Source of the DNA: Chamaelirium japonicum
Lineage: Eukaryota > Streptophyta > Magnoliopsida > Liliales > Melanthiaceae
Reading direction: 5' to 3'
Length of the DNA: 64,000 nt
Assembly: GCA_947650365.1 (NCBI GenBank)
Contig: CANTAL010000101.1
Span: 682,001-746,000 of the forward strand
The notes under the pieces: generated by a model
Database searches by the model: none
Seen by the model: only the letters and a program-made list of their open reading frames with translations
What the model was told of the DNA's origin: nothing
Part shown: one piece after another, positions 29,026 through 38,894 of the stretch
Layout of the letters: the number at the start of each line of letters is the position of its first letter
How positions within the stretch are numbered: position 1 is the stretch's first letter
Program-made: the position numbers and the translations under genes

Positions 29026-31916
29026 ATGGCTTCTTCTGCTGCCGCTTCTTCTGCTGCTGCTGCTTCCTCCCATGAGGAACCTCTCAACGTTACCCCCATT
29101 TCGGTGCTTGAACCTGGCATCGAGGAGGTTCCCTCAAGGGAGCCCGCCGTTGTCTGGTTCAATAACATCGGCGGGGCGCCGATCCCTGCTAGCTTACGTT
29201 CCGCGGTGAACATTACTCAGGAGCTCGCCATCCTGCCCTTCCTGCACTCGGGGAGGCCGCTCTCTGGCACGGCGGTCTCCGTGGGTCAGATTTGGTCAGG
29301 GCTCTGGCTACCCCTGAACCACCTCGCCAGCGAGCTACTGGAACTAGCGGGCTTGTGCCCTGCTCAGCTTCCAGGAAACTCATGGGGGATCCTCTACGGG
29401 CTTTCTCGAATTGAGGAAGCCCTCAACGTGAGGATCCCCCTTGCCTACCTCCTGAAGAAATGGTTCCTCAAGCCAGGGACCGCCTTCATCGAGGCGGGCT
29501 GCGGCCAGTTTTATCTCACTGGTCGCACTGGCGAGGTACTTCCGTTCACCGCCGTCGAGAACAAGGACCGGTACTGGAAACAGTATCCGTTCATGATCGA
29601 CGGCGACTGGAGAGGTCCTTAAGCTGGCGTCCCCTCTCTTCCTGGCAGACCGCCTCTCCCTGTCTTCAAGGAGATCGCGGAATACCGGCCAAAGGGGAAG
29701 AAGTGCATCGCCGCTGCCCGCGAGAGATCGCTCGACTAGGCGATTCTGGACTTCCTCGGGGGTCGAACCCTCGAGAAGGTCCTCCCGCCGGACTTTTCCT
29801 TCCTCTAGAAGGATCTCCGGACCGGAACCGTCACCACCCGGCAGAAGGTGATGCGGAAGAAGGTCGCGGTCTCCAGGCACGCTGTCGCGACCTCCACGAC
29901 GGCGTCCTCGACCTCCACGGCGGCGACCTCGGCGAAGAAGGGGAAGAAGCGGGCTTCCCCTATTCAAGTCACCGACAAGGACACCCTCGAGATGCTCCAC
30001 GAGGAGGATGTCGCGCCACCGCCGCCACCAGCCCACAAAGCAGCCCCAGGTCAGGCGACCACCCTTTCTGTCATTTCTCCAAGGGCCCCAGTCCCGGAGC
30101 CTCGGCGACGTCGCATTTCCTTCGTCGAGCCCGAGGATCCGCGCGTCGAGCTTCTTCTCAGCATGGCGGAAGTGGAGTCCCCAATGGCTGAAGTGCTGAT
30201 GCGCGGATTCCCAGGTGACCTGACTAAAACTTTGTTTGTTGCGGTGATGAATCCAGAGGAGGGCGCCTCGCGGAAGAAGACGAAGAAGAAGACTCCTTCA
30301 GCCCGCCCGTCGAGAGAGGACAACACCGTTCGGGAGGCTCGCGAAGCCTTCCAACAGGTCCTCGAGGAGCGGAGGAAGGCCGCCCTCGCGGAGGTGGGCT
30401 TGGGATCAGTCGATGATCTCAGCATGACCTCCAGCTCCGACGACGAGGAGCGGGCTTCGGGAGATAAGCCAATGCCAGCAACCGCGGGGCTTCCCCCGCC
30501 CTTCGAGGGACCGGTGCCGCCGACCTTGACCTCTCCTGCACCCGCTCCGAGCGAGATCCCAGCACCGGCTGCGCCTGCTCCCAGCACGCTCGTGCCCGAG
30601 CCCGCGCCCGCCGATTCCAGTGCGCCCGCGCCCGCGGCTGCTGCTTTCAGCGCGCCCGCGCCCGCGCTCGAGCCCGCGTCCGCCGCTTCCAATGCGCCCG
30701 CGCCCACGCCCGCACCCGAGCCCGCGCTTGCTGCTTCCAACACACCTGCGCCCTCTGCTCCCAACGCGCCCGCGCCCGAGCCCGCGCCCGAGCCCGCGTC
30801 CACCGCTTCCAGCGCGCCCGCGGCTGCTGCTTTCAGCGCGCCCACGCCCGCGCTCGCGCCCGCGCCTGCTGCTTCCAGCACGCCTGTGCCCTCTGCTCCC
30901 AGCGCGCCCGCGCCCGCTGCTCCCTCTGCGTCCTCTTCTCTCGAGGTTCCTAGCCTCCCGGAGGAGCTGGGCGGGTTGGTCTACTGGTCTCCGGACTTGG
31001 GGACCATCTTGGACGATCTTCCGAGCTCAAGCTCGGAAACATCAGACCCTGGTGTGCTCGAAGAGGGCGCAAGGGGTTGAGGCCGCTTCGGTCGTGGCCC
31101 CCGTGGTGCTCGAGCCCGCTGATGCTGCCGCCGCATCGCCTCCTCCAGCCGCTCCGATCGAGGGAAGCCAGGCGGGCTCCTCCTAAGGCGGCCCTGAGCG
31201 CGCCCCCTACTATACGCGGGAGATCCTGGGGTGCAACATTTTCGCCCGGACTCCCTACATCGTCCTCATCAACCGGCTCGTCGAGGTAAGATTACCTTTG
31301 CGCTCCTTTGGCTTACATCCCTTTCCTGTTCTAGTTTTCTTCTAACTCCACTTTCACTTTGCCATAGGTGGAGCGGGTCAGCCGGGCTCTCGCCGATGAG
31401 ATTGCTGGCGTGGCGGGGGATACTATCGCCCTCTACGATGACACTCTCCACAGCTCGGAGAGGAGAGTAGACGAGCACATCCACCAGCTTCACTAGGCGG
31501 ACCGATCCGACTAGCTCCGAGCTGAGGTGGACCGGCTGCGCCAGCAGGCCGCCTCTGTTGATACAGAGGTTGCCCAACTGCGCCAGCGGGCTGCCACTCT
31601 CACCATGGGGTTAGCCTCGGTCATGGACGCTCATGCTCGCGCCCTCGCTGACCTACAAGAGGCGACCAAAGCCAAAGAGGCCGCCCAGAAAGAGATCCTC
31701 AAGCTCCGCAGCCAGGTGGCGGCCTCCCGGGACGAGATCGCGACGCTGAAGGAGGCCCATCTCCGCGACCTCAACTCCCAGCGAGAGCACCTCTAGTCGC
31801 AGCTGGGCGAGCTCCTCCAGAAGGGCGCGCTGGACGCCATCGAGAAGTACAAGACCGAAAGGTCAAAGAAGAGGAAGCGCGGCGATGACAACGGCACGGG
31901 TGCTGGCCCTGCTTAG
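29026..31916 (+). pseudogene. Antisense gene of the retrotransposon, two exons, disrupted
   Basis: A plus-strand gene, opposite to gag-pol. ATG 29026 is 110 bases after a TATA box. Exon 1 (to 31285) encodes an N-terminal region with WLPLNHLASELLELAGL, a repeated block ending ENKDRYWKQYPFMIDGDW, a lysine-rich stretch, then a Pro-Ala repeat (about 30530-30950). The N-terminal pattern resembles the 'putative gypsy type transposon' domain (Pfam Transposase_28) of plant Tat antisense frames; this match is from memory of the pattern. Exon 2 (31368-31916) encodes a coiled coil and a basic tail, KKRKRGDD. Breaks: stops at 29620, 29737 and 29806; a +1 frame change near 31050-31080; stops at 31184, 31494, 31512 and 31794. 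The frame agrees on both sides of each stop. The role of these proteins is unknown. Confidence 0.8.
31286..31367 (+). other. Spliceosomal intron in the antisense gene (82 bp)
   Basis: It starts GTAAG and ends CATAG, is T-rich, and has a branch-point-like CTAAC at 31342-31346, about 21 bases before the acceptor. The upstream frame ending ...LVE joins in phase to the downstream VERVSRAL... frame, which leads into the coiled coil. 82 bp is a normal short plant intron. Confidence 0.78.
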
Positions 31917-32298
31917 GCTCCATCTTTGTAACCCTTGTAATCTTCACGATAAATGCGATGAATAGAATATTTATGAGCTCGCCTTTGTGTACTCTTCTGT
32001 GTTTCTTTTCTTTCTGCGAGTCCGCTCATTAGTCCGCTTTAGGAGTTTCGCAGCGATCTCGAGAGTGATACCCCGGGCGAGGCAACTAATTCGATTCAAC
32101 CATTTTATTTTAAAATACATGCAAACGAAAAACTTCCCTACACTCAGAGACTTAAACCATTTTTATTTTTGAAAGAAACTAATAAGTGCTAGCTGCCCCC
32201 TGCCCGGTTAATTTCCCTCGATGATCCTATTCAGCGGATTTGCCCTTTGAGGGGTACGCTCACGCCAGGATGCTTTCGTTCATGGCAGGTGAACGCGA
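31917..32298. other. Spacer between antisense gene and 78-bp repeats
   Basis: No gene is recognised. The first part is AT-rich after the antisense stop, with GATAAATG and AATAGAATATTTATG that could act as plant polyadenylation signals for the antisense transcript. A short plus-strand open frame (31987-32172) has no recognisable domain and is rejected. Confidence 0.6.
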
Positions 32299-32729
32299 AG
32301 GATCCCGGTTTGGTTTAGAGTCCACTAGGCAGCGGACTTCCCCGGGAATCTCAAGGTCGCCCACTGGCTGCCTCTGAGGATCCCGGTCTTGCTTTAAGTC
32401 CGCACAACAGCGGACTGCCCCGGGATTCTCAAGGTTGCCCACTGGTTGCCTCTGAGGATCCCGGTCTTGCTTTAAGTCCGGACAACGGCGGACTGCCCCG
32501 GGAAGCTCAAGGTCGCGCACTGGCTGCCTCGGAGGATCCCGGTCTTGCTTTAAGTCCGCACAACGGCGGACTGCCCCGGGAATCTCAAGGTCTCCCACTG
32601 GCTGCCTCTGAGGATCCCGGTCTTGCTTTAAGTCTGCACAATGGCGGACTGCCCCGAGAAGCTCAAGGTCGCCCACTGGCTGCCTCTGAGTATCCCGGTC
32701 TTGCTTTAAGTCCACACAACGGTGGACTA
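32299..32729. repeat. 78-bp tandem repeats, five full copies plus a partial
   Basis: Full copies start at 32340, 32418, 32496, 32574 and 32652, each exactly 78 bp, with a partial copy at 32299-32339. They lie between the end of integrase and the 3' end of the antisense gene. Each copy holds a short inverted repeat of the form GTCCGC, six bases, GCGGAC. A minus-strand open frame through the block (32715-32260) only reflects that 78 is divisible by three. I do not call it a gene. Confidence 0.93.
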
Positions 32730-32842
32730 CACTTCATAGATCATGCGGGCTCTTTCTGCGCCGAGCTTCCTAGTTAAATTCTTTTTTAAAGCCTCCGTCG
32801 TACATTCATAACTTCTTCAGAAGATGATTTACAAAAATTCCC

Positions 32843-34165
32843 TTAGGCATAAAACTTGCGAAGGTGCAAAGCATTCCAAGGTCGCTCTAACAGGTCGCCT
32901 TCAGCGGTCATCACCTGGTAAGCCCCCGAGCCTCGCGCTTCGCGTATTATGTAGGGGCCTTCCCAGTTCGCCGCGAGCTTCCCTGCATTAGGCTCCTGCG
33001 TGTTTGCGAACACCTTTCTCATTACCAGATCGCCAGCCTTGAATGCCCGATGGCGGACTCTTTTGTCATATGCGCGCTTCATTTCCTGCCTATATCCGGC
33101 GAGGTGTAGATTGGTGCGCTCTCGTCTTTCTTCGAGCTGATCGAGGGAGTCGGCGAGCAGTTTGTCGTTCTCGACCTCCTTCGACGCCAACCTTCTTTCA
33201 GTAGGCAGCTCGGCTTCGATGGGTAGCACAGCTTCACACCCGTAAGTTAGGCTGAAAGGTGATTCGCTGGTCGAGCGACGTGGAGTGGTACGATAAGCCC
33301 ATAGCACGCCGTCGAGCTCCTGCTCCCACAGCCCTTTCTTTCCTTCCAACCTTTTCTTGAGGATGTCTAGGATTACACGATTCGTAGCTTCAGCCTGCTC
33401 GTTGCTTTGAGGGTACCTTGGGGATGAAAACCTTAGGTCGACCCCATATTCAACACAAAAGCTTCTGACCAAGCGATTGTCGAACTGGCGACCATTGTCG
33501 GTGATGAGTACTCGGGGCAGCCCGAAACGACAGAAAATATTCTTCCAAAGGAAGTCTTTCACTTGTTTCTCACCTATCTTAGCTAGCGGGACCGCTTCCA
33601 CCCATTTGGTGAAGTAGTCCGTAGCTACTAAGATGAATTTCTTTTGCCGGGCTAACACGGGGAAAGGTCCCACAATATCCAACCCCCATTGTTGGAAAGG
33701 CCAGGGGCTCGCCAGAGGATGTAGTTCCTCTGCGGGCATATGATTCGTTGTGGCGTGCTTCTGGCATTGGATGCACCTCTGGGCGGCCTTCAAAGCGTCT
33801 TGCTCCAGAGTGGGCCACCAGTACCCTTGCCTCCGAACTTTCCCAGCTAGAGACCGCCCACCAGCGTGGTTTCCCAGCTCGCCAGAGTGAATGCAATTCA
33901 GAACTTCTTCAGTCTCCGGGCTCTCGATGCAACGAAGATTTGGCCCGCCAAAAGATCTTCAAAAAAGGCGATCCCAGCGAATAAGGTAGCGCCCAGCGCA
34001 TTTCTCCACTCGCCGGGCTTCCTCTTTATCTTCTGGGAGCTCGCCCTTCTGGAGAAATCGAAGAATGGGGGCGGTACACCCGCCGGGTGATACGTTGGCA
34101 GAGACTTGGTTAACAGCGGGCTCTATCAGTTGGAGTCGAGACTGATTTTGGACCTCGATGAGAAT
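32843..34165 (-). pseudogene. pol: Integrase (pol part 2), with one internal stop
   Basis: Same frame as RT, beginning after the TAG at 34168-34166 and ending at TAA 32845-32843. A TGA at 33961-33959 interrupts it. The zinc-binding HHCC domain is readable: His codons at 33889-33887 and 33868-33866, then CIQC. The catalytic core has GLDIVG, ITDNG and SNEQAEATNR, with 35 residues between the second Asp and the Glu as in D-D-35-E enzymes. The C-terminal part has KAGDLVMRKV and WEGPY, and ends HLRKFYA. The enzyme would insert the cDNA and make 5-bp target duplications, as seen at the ends. Catalytic residues are intact; only the stops disable it. Confidence 0.94.
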
Positions 34166-36304
34166 CTAGCGAGCTTCTGATGTTCCCAGCAAAGAGGCGG
34201 CATTTGCCAAAGCATCAGCTCGCCTATTATCGGCTAGCGGAATTTGCTCGAAGGAGATTTTCTCGAACTCCGCGGCCTTGCCCTTTACCAGATCCACATA
34301 GCCTGCCATTCGTGCATCCCGGGAGGCGTACTCTCCATTGATTTGGCAAATAATTAGCTGGGAATCATTGAAAACCTTCAAGCGTTTGGCGCCTACCTCT
34401 TGAGCGAGCTCCAGACCAGCCAGTAACGCCTCATATTCTGCTTCGTTGTTGGTAGCAGCGAAATCCAGTCGGACTGATTTCTCAAGAATTACCGACTGAG
34501 CGATCAGTGCAATCCCGATCCCGGCCCCCAAAGTGTTGGAGGATCCATCGACGAATAATTCCCAGCCCGCCTCCTCTGAACGCTTAGTTGGAGGAAGCTC
34601 GCCTTGGTTGTCCAAGAACCTCGCCTTCCCAGGGTGTGCCTCAGTTGGCTCATCCTCCTGGTACTGGACCGGTTCTTCTATGGGGAAGTCCGCCAAGAAA
34701 TCGGCGAGGGCCTGCCCTTTGACAGCAACTCGAGGGACATACTCCAAACCATAGGCGGCAAGCTCGGCGGACCATCGATACAGCCTACCGGCTACCGAGG
34801 GTTTGGAGAGCGCGCTCTTTAGAGGGTGCTCCGTGATGACTTTGACAGTGTGCGCCGAGAAGTAGGGGTGAAGTTTTCTCGCGGTAAGGACCAAGGCCAA
34901 TGCGACCTTCTCGATTGGTCGATACCGGAGTTCGGCGGGGAGCATTGTATGGCTTACAAAGTAGACAGGCCGCTCCACCTTTGCTTCTTCTACAACAAGG
35001 ACCCCGCTCACCGCATTCTCGGTGACTGCCAGGTACACGCCCAGCTCGGCACCCTCCTTAGGCGCCGCTAGGATTGGCGGGCTCGCCAGATAGTCCTTGA
35101 TCTTTTGAAAAGCGCGCTCGCACTTTTCATCCCAACATATGCTCGCTCCTTTTCGAAGTAGCTCGAAAAGAGGTCGGCAGTTATCTGAGGATTTGAAGAT
35201 GAATCGATTGAGCGCGGTGATTCGCCCGCTCAACCTCTGGACTTCCTGCCGGGTTCTTGGGGCGGGCATCTCGATAATTGCTCGGATTTGCCCAGGGTCC
35301 GCCTCGATCCCCCTGTGGGTGACCAGGTACCCTAGGAATTTCCCAGAAGTCACCCCGAATGCGCACTTTGCCGGGTTCAGCCTCATTTGGTACTTTCTCA
35401 ACACCTCGAAGGTTTCGCGGAGATCGGCGACATGCCCCTCTCGCTCTCGACTTTTCACCAGGAGGTCGTCTACATAAACTTCGACATTCCTGCCGATCTG
35501 ACCTTTGAACATCTGAGTGACTAACCTTTGGTAGGTCGCTCCAGCGTTCTTAAGTCCAAAAGGCATCACTCGATAGTAGAATAGCTTCTGGTAGCCCGTC
35601 CCAGAATAGAAGGCGGTCTTCTCTTGATCGTCGACGTGCAGAGGTATCTGGTTATACCCTGAATATCCATCCATGAAGGACAGGGCCTGGAACCCGACAG
35701 CTGCGTCGACCAGCGCGCCTATCCGTGGGAGTGGAAAACCGTCCTTCGGGCATGCTTTATTGAGGTCGGAGAAGTCAATGCACACTCTGACCGCTCCGCT
35801 CTTCTTGGGCACCGCGACGATATTGGAGATCCACTCGGGGAAATGCGCCTCGCGTATAAAGCCAGCTCGCTCTAGCTTGTCTATCTCCGCCGCCACTGCA
35901 ATTGACTTCGAAGCAGGTATGTGTCGAGCTTTTTGCTTGACCGGCAGGAATTCTTTCATTGTGTGCAGACAATGACAGGCAACCTCCGGGTCAATCCCTG
36001 GCATGTCCGTGAAGCTCCAGGCGAATACGTCACGGTATTCCCGGAGTATGTTGGTTAGGGCCAGGACCTCGCCCTTGGTTAGCGAGGTCCCGAGACTAAC
36101 GATCCTCGGCCCATCCTCGCTACCGATGTTGACTTCTTGTAGTGGCTCGGCAATGGGAAAACTTCCTCTCTGGGACCCTGGTAGGCGGCCTTTCTCCTCG
36201 AGCTCAAGATCCACACCGCTCCCACCCGGGGGTGAAGTAGGGGATTTAAGCGAGGAGACCTCTCTCGGGCTTTGAGGGAGCCCGCTCGAGATGATCGCTA
36301 ATTG
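34166..36304 (-). pseudogene. pol: Reverse transcriptase, RNase H and second RNase H (pol part 1)
   Basis: Continues the gag-protease frame after the TAG at 36307-36305. There is no ATG at the junction, so it depends on readthrough or on the unbroken ancestral frame. RT spans about 35830-35270, with MPFGLKNAGATYQR and the catalytic YVDD at 35476-35465. The first RNase H with connection region is about 35030-34690. A second, archaeal-type RNase H follows at 34567-34169; FVDGSS, NNEAEYEAL, FNDSQL and RRADALA hold the four acidic residues. The second RNase H is the diagnostic Tat trait. All visible catalytic residues are present. A TAG at 34168-34166 cuts it from integrase, and the frame continues open beyond. 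Confidence 0.94.
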
Positions 36305-36307
36305 CTA
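36299..36307 (-). promoter_or_regulatory. Candidate stop-codon readthrough site (TAG CAATTA)
   Basis: The stop separating the gag-protease frame from RT reads TAG CAA TTA on the minus strand. This is identical to the tobacco mosaic virus readthrough context and fits the UAG-CAR-YYA consensus. The frame stays open on both sides and pol needs no frame change, so occasional readthrough would give Gag-Pol. It could instead be one more chance nonsense mutation, since five others interrupt the same frame. Readthrough itself is inferred. Confidence 0.55.
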
Positions 36308-38803
36308 GGAGGGCGCGGGCCTCTTGGCCTCAGCGACCTCAACGTCTACGAGGTGAAAGACGTCCTGCTCACACCTGGTTGCAGTGACCTGATCTCCTCG
36401 AATCACCATGACCCCTCTGTCGGTAGGAAACTTGAGGGCCTGGTGACTAGGCGAGGACACCGCTTTCATCTGCCTCAACCAAGGTCGCCCTAGGATGGCA
36501 TTGACAGTGGACTGCCCATCCACCACCGCGAAGCGGACTTGTCGTACCTCCGGGCCCGCCGTTACGGTGAGGGCTATCTCCCCTACAACCTTAGCGACCT
36601 CGCCAGTGAAACCGGTGAGCGAGCCCATTGAGGGAGACAAATCGATTTGTCTCAGTCCCATTCGCTGGAAGGCCGACAAGAACAGGACGTCTACTTCACT
36701 TCCCGGGTCAATCAGGACCCGCCTTACTTCGATGTTTGCCATCATAAGGCGTGTGACGAGGGGGTCATTGTGGGGGGTAAGGACCCTGGCCATGTCCTCC
36801 TCCGAGAACCAAATAAAGTCTCGGGCTTCTACCCTTGGTGTTTGGTGCAGTACAGGAGTTAGAGAAACGGAGAATACCTTTTGAGCCCGCTCCACCTCTC
36901 TAACTTGCCGCCGCACCTCGTTGCTGGATCTTGGGCCGCTCAGGTACCCACTGATTGTGTGACAGACCGCCGGCCCTCCCGGGGGCGGTGGAGGCAGGAC
37001 GGGCTCAGCGGGCCCCGGGCGATCTCCCTCCCGAGGAGCCCGTGCCGGTATCACCTCGAACCTCCTTGGAGGCGAAATAAACTGATTCAAATGGCCCTGG
37101 GTGACCAAGTCCTCGAGGTGGTTCTTCAGAGCCCGGCATCTGTTGGTGTGATACCCGGGGCTGCGATGAAAGGCGAAACGCCGTGAATTGTCGGTTGAGC
37201 CGGGCTCCCCGACCTGCAGGGGGGGTGGATATTGAAAGAAAGGTTCATTCCGAATCTGGTGGAAGATTTGCCCTGGCGAGTGGGTCAACACAGTGAAATC
37301 CCGCTCCCCGGGTCCCGGAGGAAGGCGCCAGTTCGCTGGCCTTCCAGCGACCACCGGGGGGGTTTCCGCGGGCTGTACGGCAGGAGCTGCGGGCGGTCCG
37401 GGCAAAGGTGCCACCTGTGGCGCCTCCCGCCTCTCCACGGCCTTAACGACGAGAGGTTGCTGAGCCGGAGGAGGTCGCTGCTCGACTGCCTTTCCCTTCC
37501 GGTCTAACACCGCATCTTCGAGCTTAATGTGCTGCTGGACAAGGGCGAATAGCTCGACGATCGTGCGGGGATCCTTGATTACCAGGGCGTCATGAAGCTT
37601 GCTTCCCTCAGGGAGGGCGTTCCGGAACGCGCTCACCGTCGTGCGATCTTGGCCGACAGCGTCCTCCAAAGCGAGGTAGGCGCTTCGGAAGCACGTCGCG
37701 AAGCTTCGATGAGTTTCGTGGGCTCCCATGGACAAAGTGAAGAGGGACTCGATCCTCTTAGGGGGCTGTCTGTTGCACCGGTACTGCTCCAGAAACAACC
37801 TGGAGAGAGTTGGGAAGTCTGGAATGGTGCCCGATGGCAACTTATGGAACCAATTTAACGCCGAGCCCGTCAAACTGCTCGGGAAAGCTCGGCACAAGAC
37901 ATGGTCCCGGAAGAATAACAGCTTCCGGTAAGCCAATAGATGGTTGACTGGATCTTGCGATCCATCGAACAGTACAAACTTAGGCGGTGTCCAATGGTGA
38001 GGGAAACCTCCTTGATGCACCTCGCTCGTGAAGGGCGAGCTACCCCCGTGGGCGGCGAGGTCCTCCAGCAAGTCTACCGTCGCGCTAGGTCACTGCCAGT
38101 GCCCGGGGAAAACTCCCAGAGGCTGCTGCGCAGGTCCTAGGCGGCCGAGCACGCTCCCTCGAGTGAGGTTCGGGTCCACCCCGCGGCGACCCTCGGGGGC
38201 CACCGCTTGGCGGCCTCCTCGCTGTTCGCCCGCGGATTCCTTCAGCATGGCGATTGGTCTGTGGGAGGCCGTTGCCTCTCGAGCTTCGGAAGGCGCAGCC
38301 ACCGCGGGCTCTTTCCCACGTCGCCGATGGCGCGGGTCACGATCCTGTTCTAGAGATCTTGCCTCCGACTCGTTAGAATCGGCGCTCCGGCTACGGCGGC
38401 GAGGGATGGTCGCCCGCGAGGTCGCCTGGTTGCTAGACCGCTGGGTTACTAGCTTCTACAGCCTCGTAAGCAGGGTTTCTGGTACCCCGCGCGCGACCGC
38501 TCTCCCGACCGGGGGCTCCGGACGGGAAACCTGCCGAGCCGGAATGACCGTGGGCGGATGCGATATTGAAGCTGGTGGTCGCACCGGAGGTGCCGTATTC
38601 GCCGGCCCGGAGCGTCGGCTGGCCGCCGGAACCTGACGCATTTGCGTCAGTTCCTCCATCATGGTCCGCTGGGTGGCCAACATCTCCAACAGGAGCTGGT
38701 CACTTAGCGGGACCGAGGGCTAGGGGGTCTCAACAGGAGGTTCGCTGCGCGCAGACCTCGCACGGGTCCTTGGTCGCCTGCGTCCCCTTGTCGCCGGAGC
38801 CAT
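36305..38803 (-). pseudogene. gag: Gag and aspartic protease, with three internal stops
   Basis: Start chosen at ATG 38803, 73 bases after the primer site. It opens with the basic peptide MAPATRGRRRPRTRARSARS, and the frame runs 832 codons to TAG 36307-36305. In-frame stops interrupt it at 38722-38720 (TAG), 38458-38456 (TAG) and 38092-38090 (TGA). There is no frameshift. The longest open part, below 38090, carries the retrotransposon Gag domain (with FVLFDGSQDP and LTGSALNWFHKLP, about 37980-37520). It then has a zinc-knuckle remnant, FHRSPGYHTNRC, lacking the usual first Cys, and a proline-rich linker. A retropepsin-like protease follows with active-site DPGS (36709-36698) and ILGRPW. Tat proteases often vary at this motif. 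Gag packages element RNA; the protease would cut the polyprotein. Confidence 0.92.
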
Positions 38804-38875
38804 CTTTGGGGTCACGAGAGCCGATGGCATTCAACCGCGTGGTCGTGGGCGTTCTCGCCGGAACCAGTTGAAATA

Positions 38876-38892
38876 TCCCACAGACGGTGCCA
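38876..38892 (-). other. Primer binding site
   Basis: Two bases after the 5' LTR the minus strand reads TGGCACCGTCTGTGGGA. It begins with the TGG expected to pair with a tRNA 3' CCA, and resembles primer sites of plant Tat elements. It fixes the element on the minus strand. I do not assign the tRNA species with certainty. Confidence 0.88.
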
Positions 38893-38894
38893 AA

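Noticed and set aside
29460..30191. Plus-strand frame of 243 codons overlapping the antisense gene
   Set aside because: It is arginine- and glycine-rich in a shifted frame. The frame from ATG 29026 has the family-like motifs and agrees across its stops.
30051..30881. Minus-strand frame of 276 codons rich in Ala and Gly
   Set aside because: It is the complement of the Pro-Ala repeat of the antisense gene; GC-rich repeats keep all frames open.
32260..32715. Minus-strand open frame of 151 codons with 26-residue repeats
   Set aside because: It is a by-product of the 78-bp tandem repeat, whose length is divisible by three. No domain, and it lies after the integrase stop.
36214..36214. Separate start codon for pol at this position
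   Set aside because: The codon is GTG, not ATG, and the frame is already open back to the TAG at 36307-36305. Pol is better read as a continuation of gag-protease.
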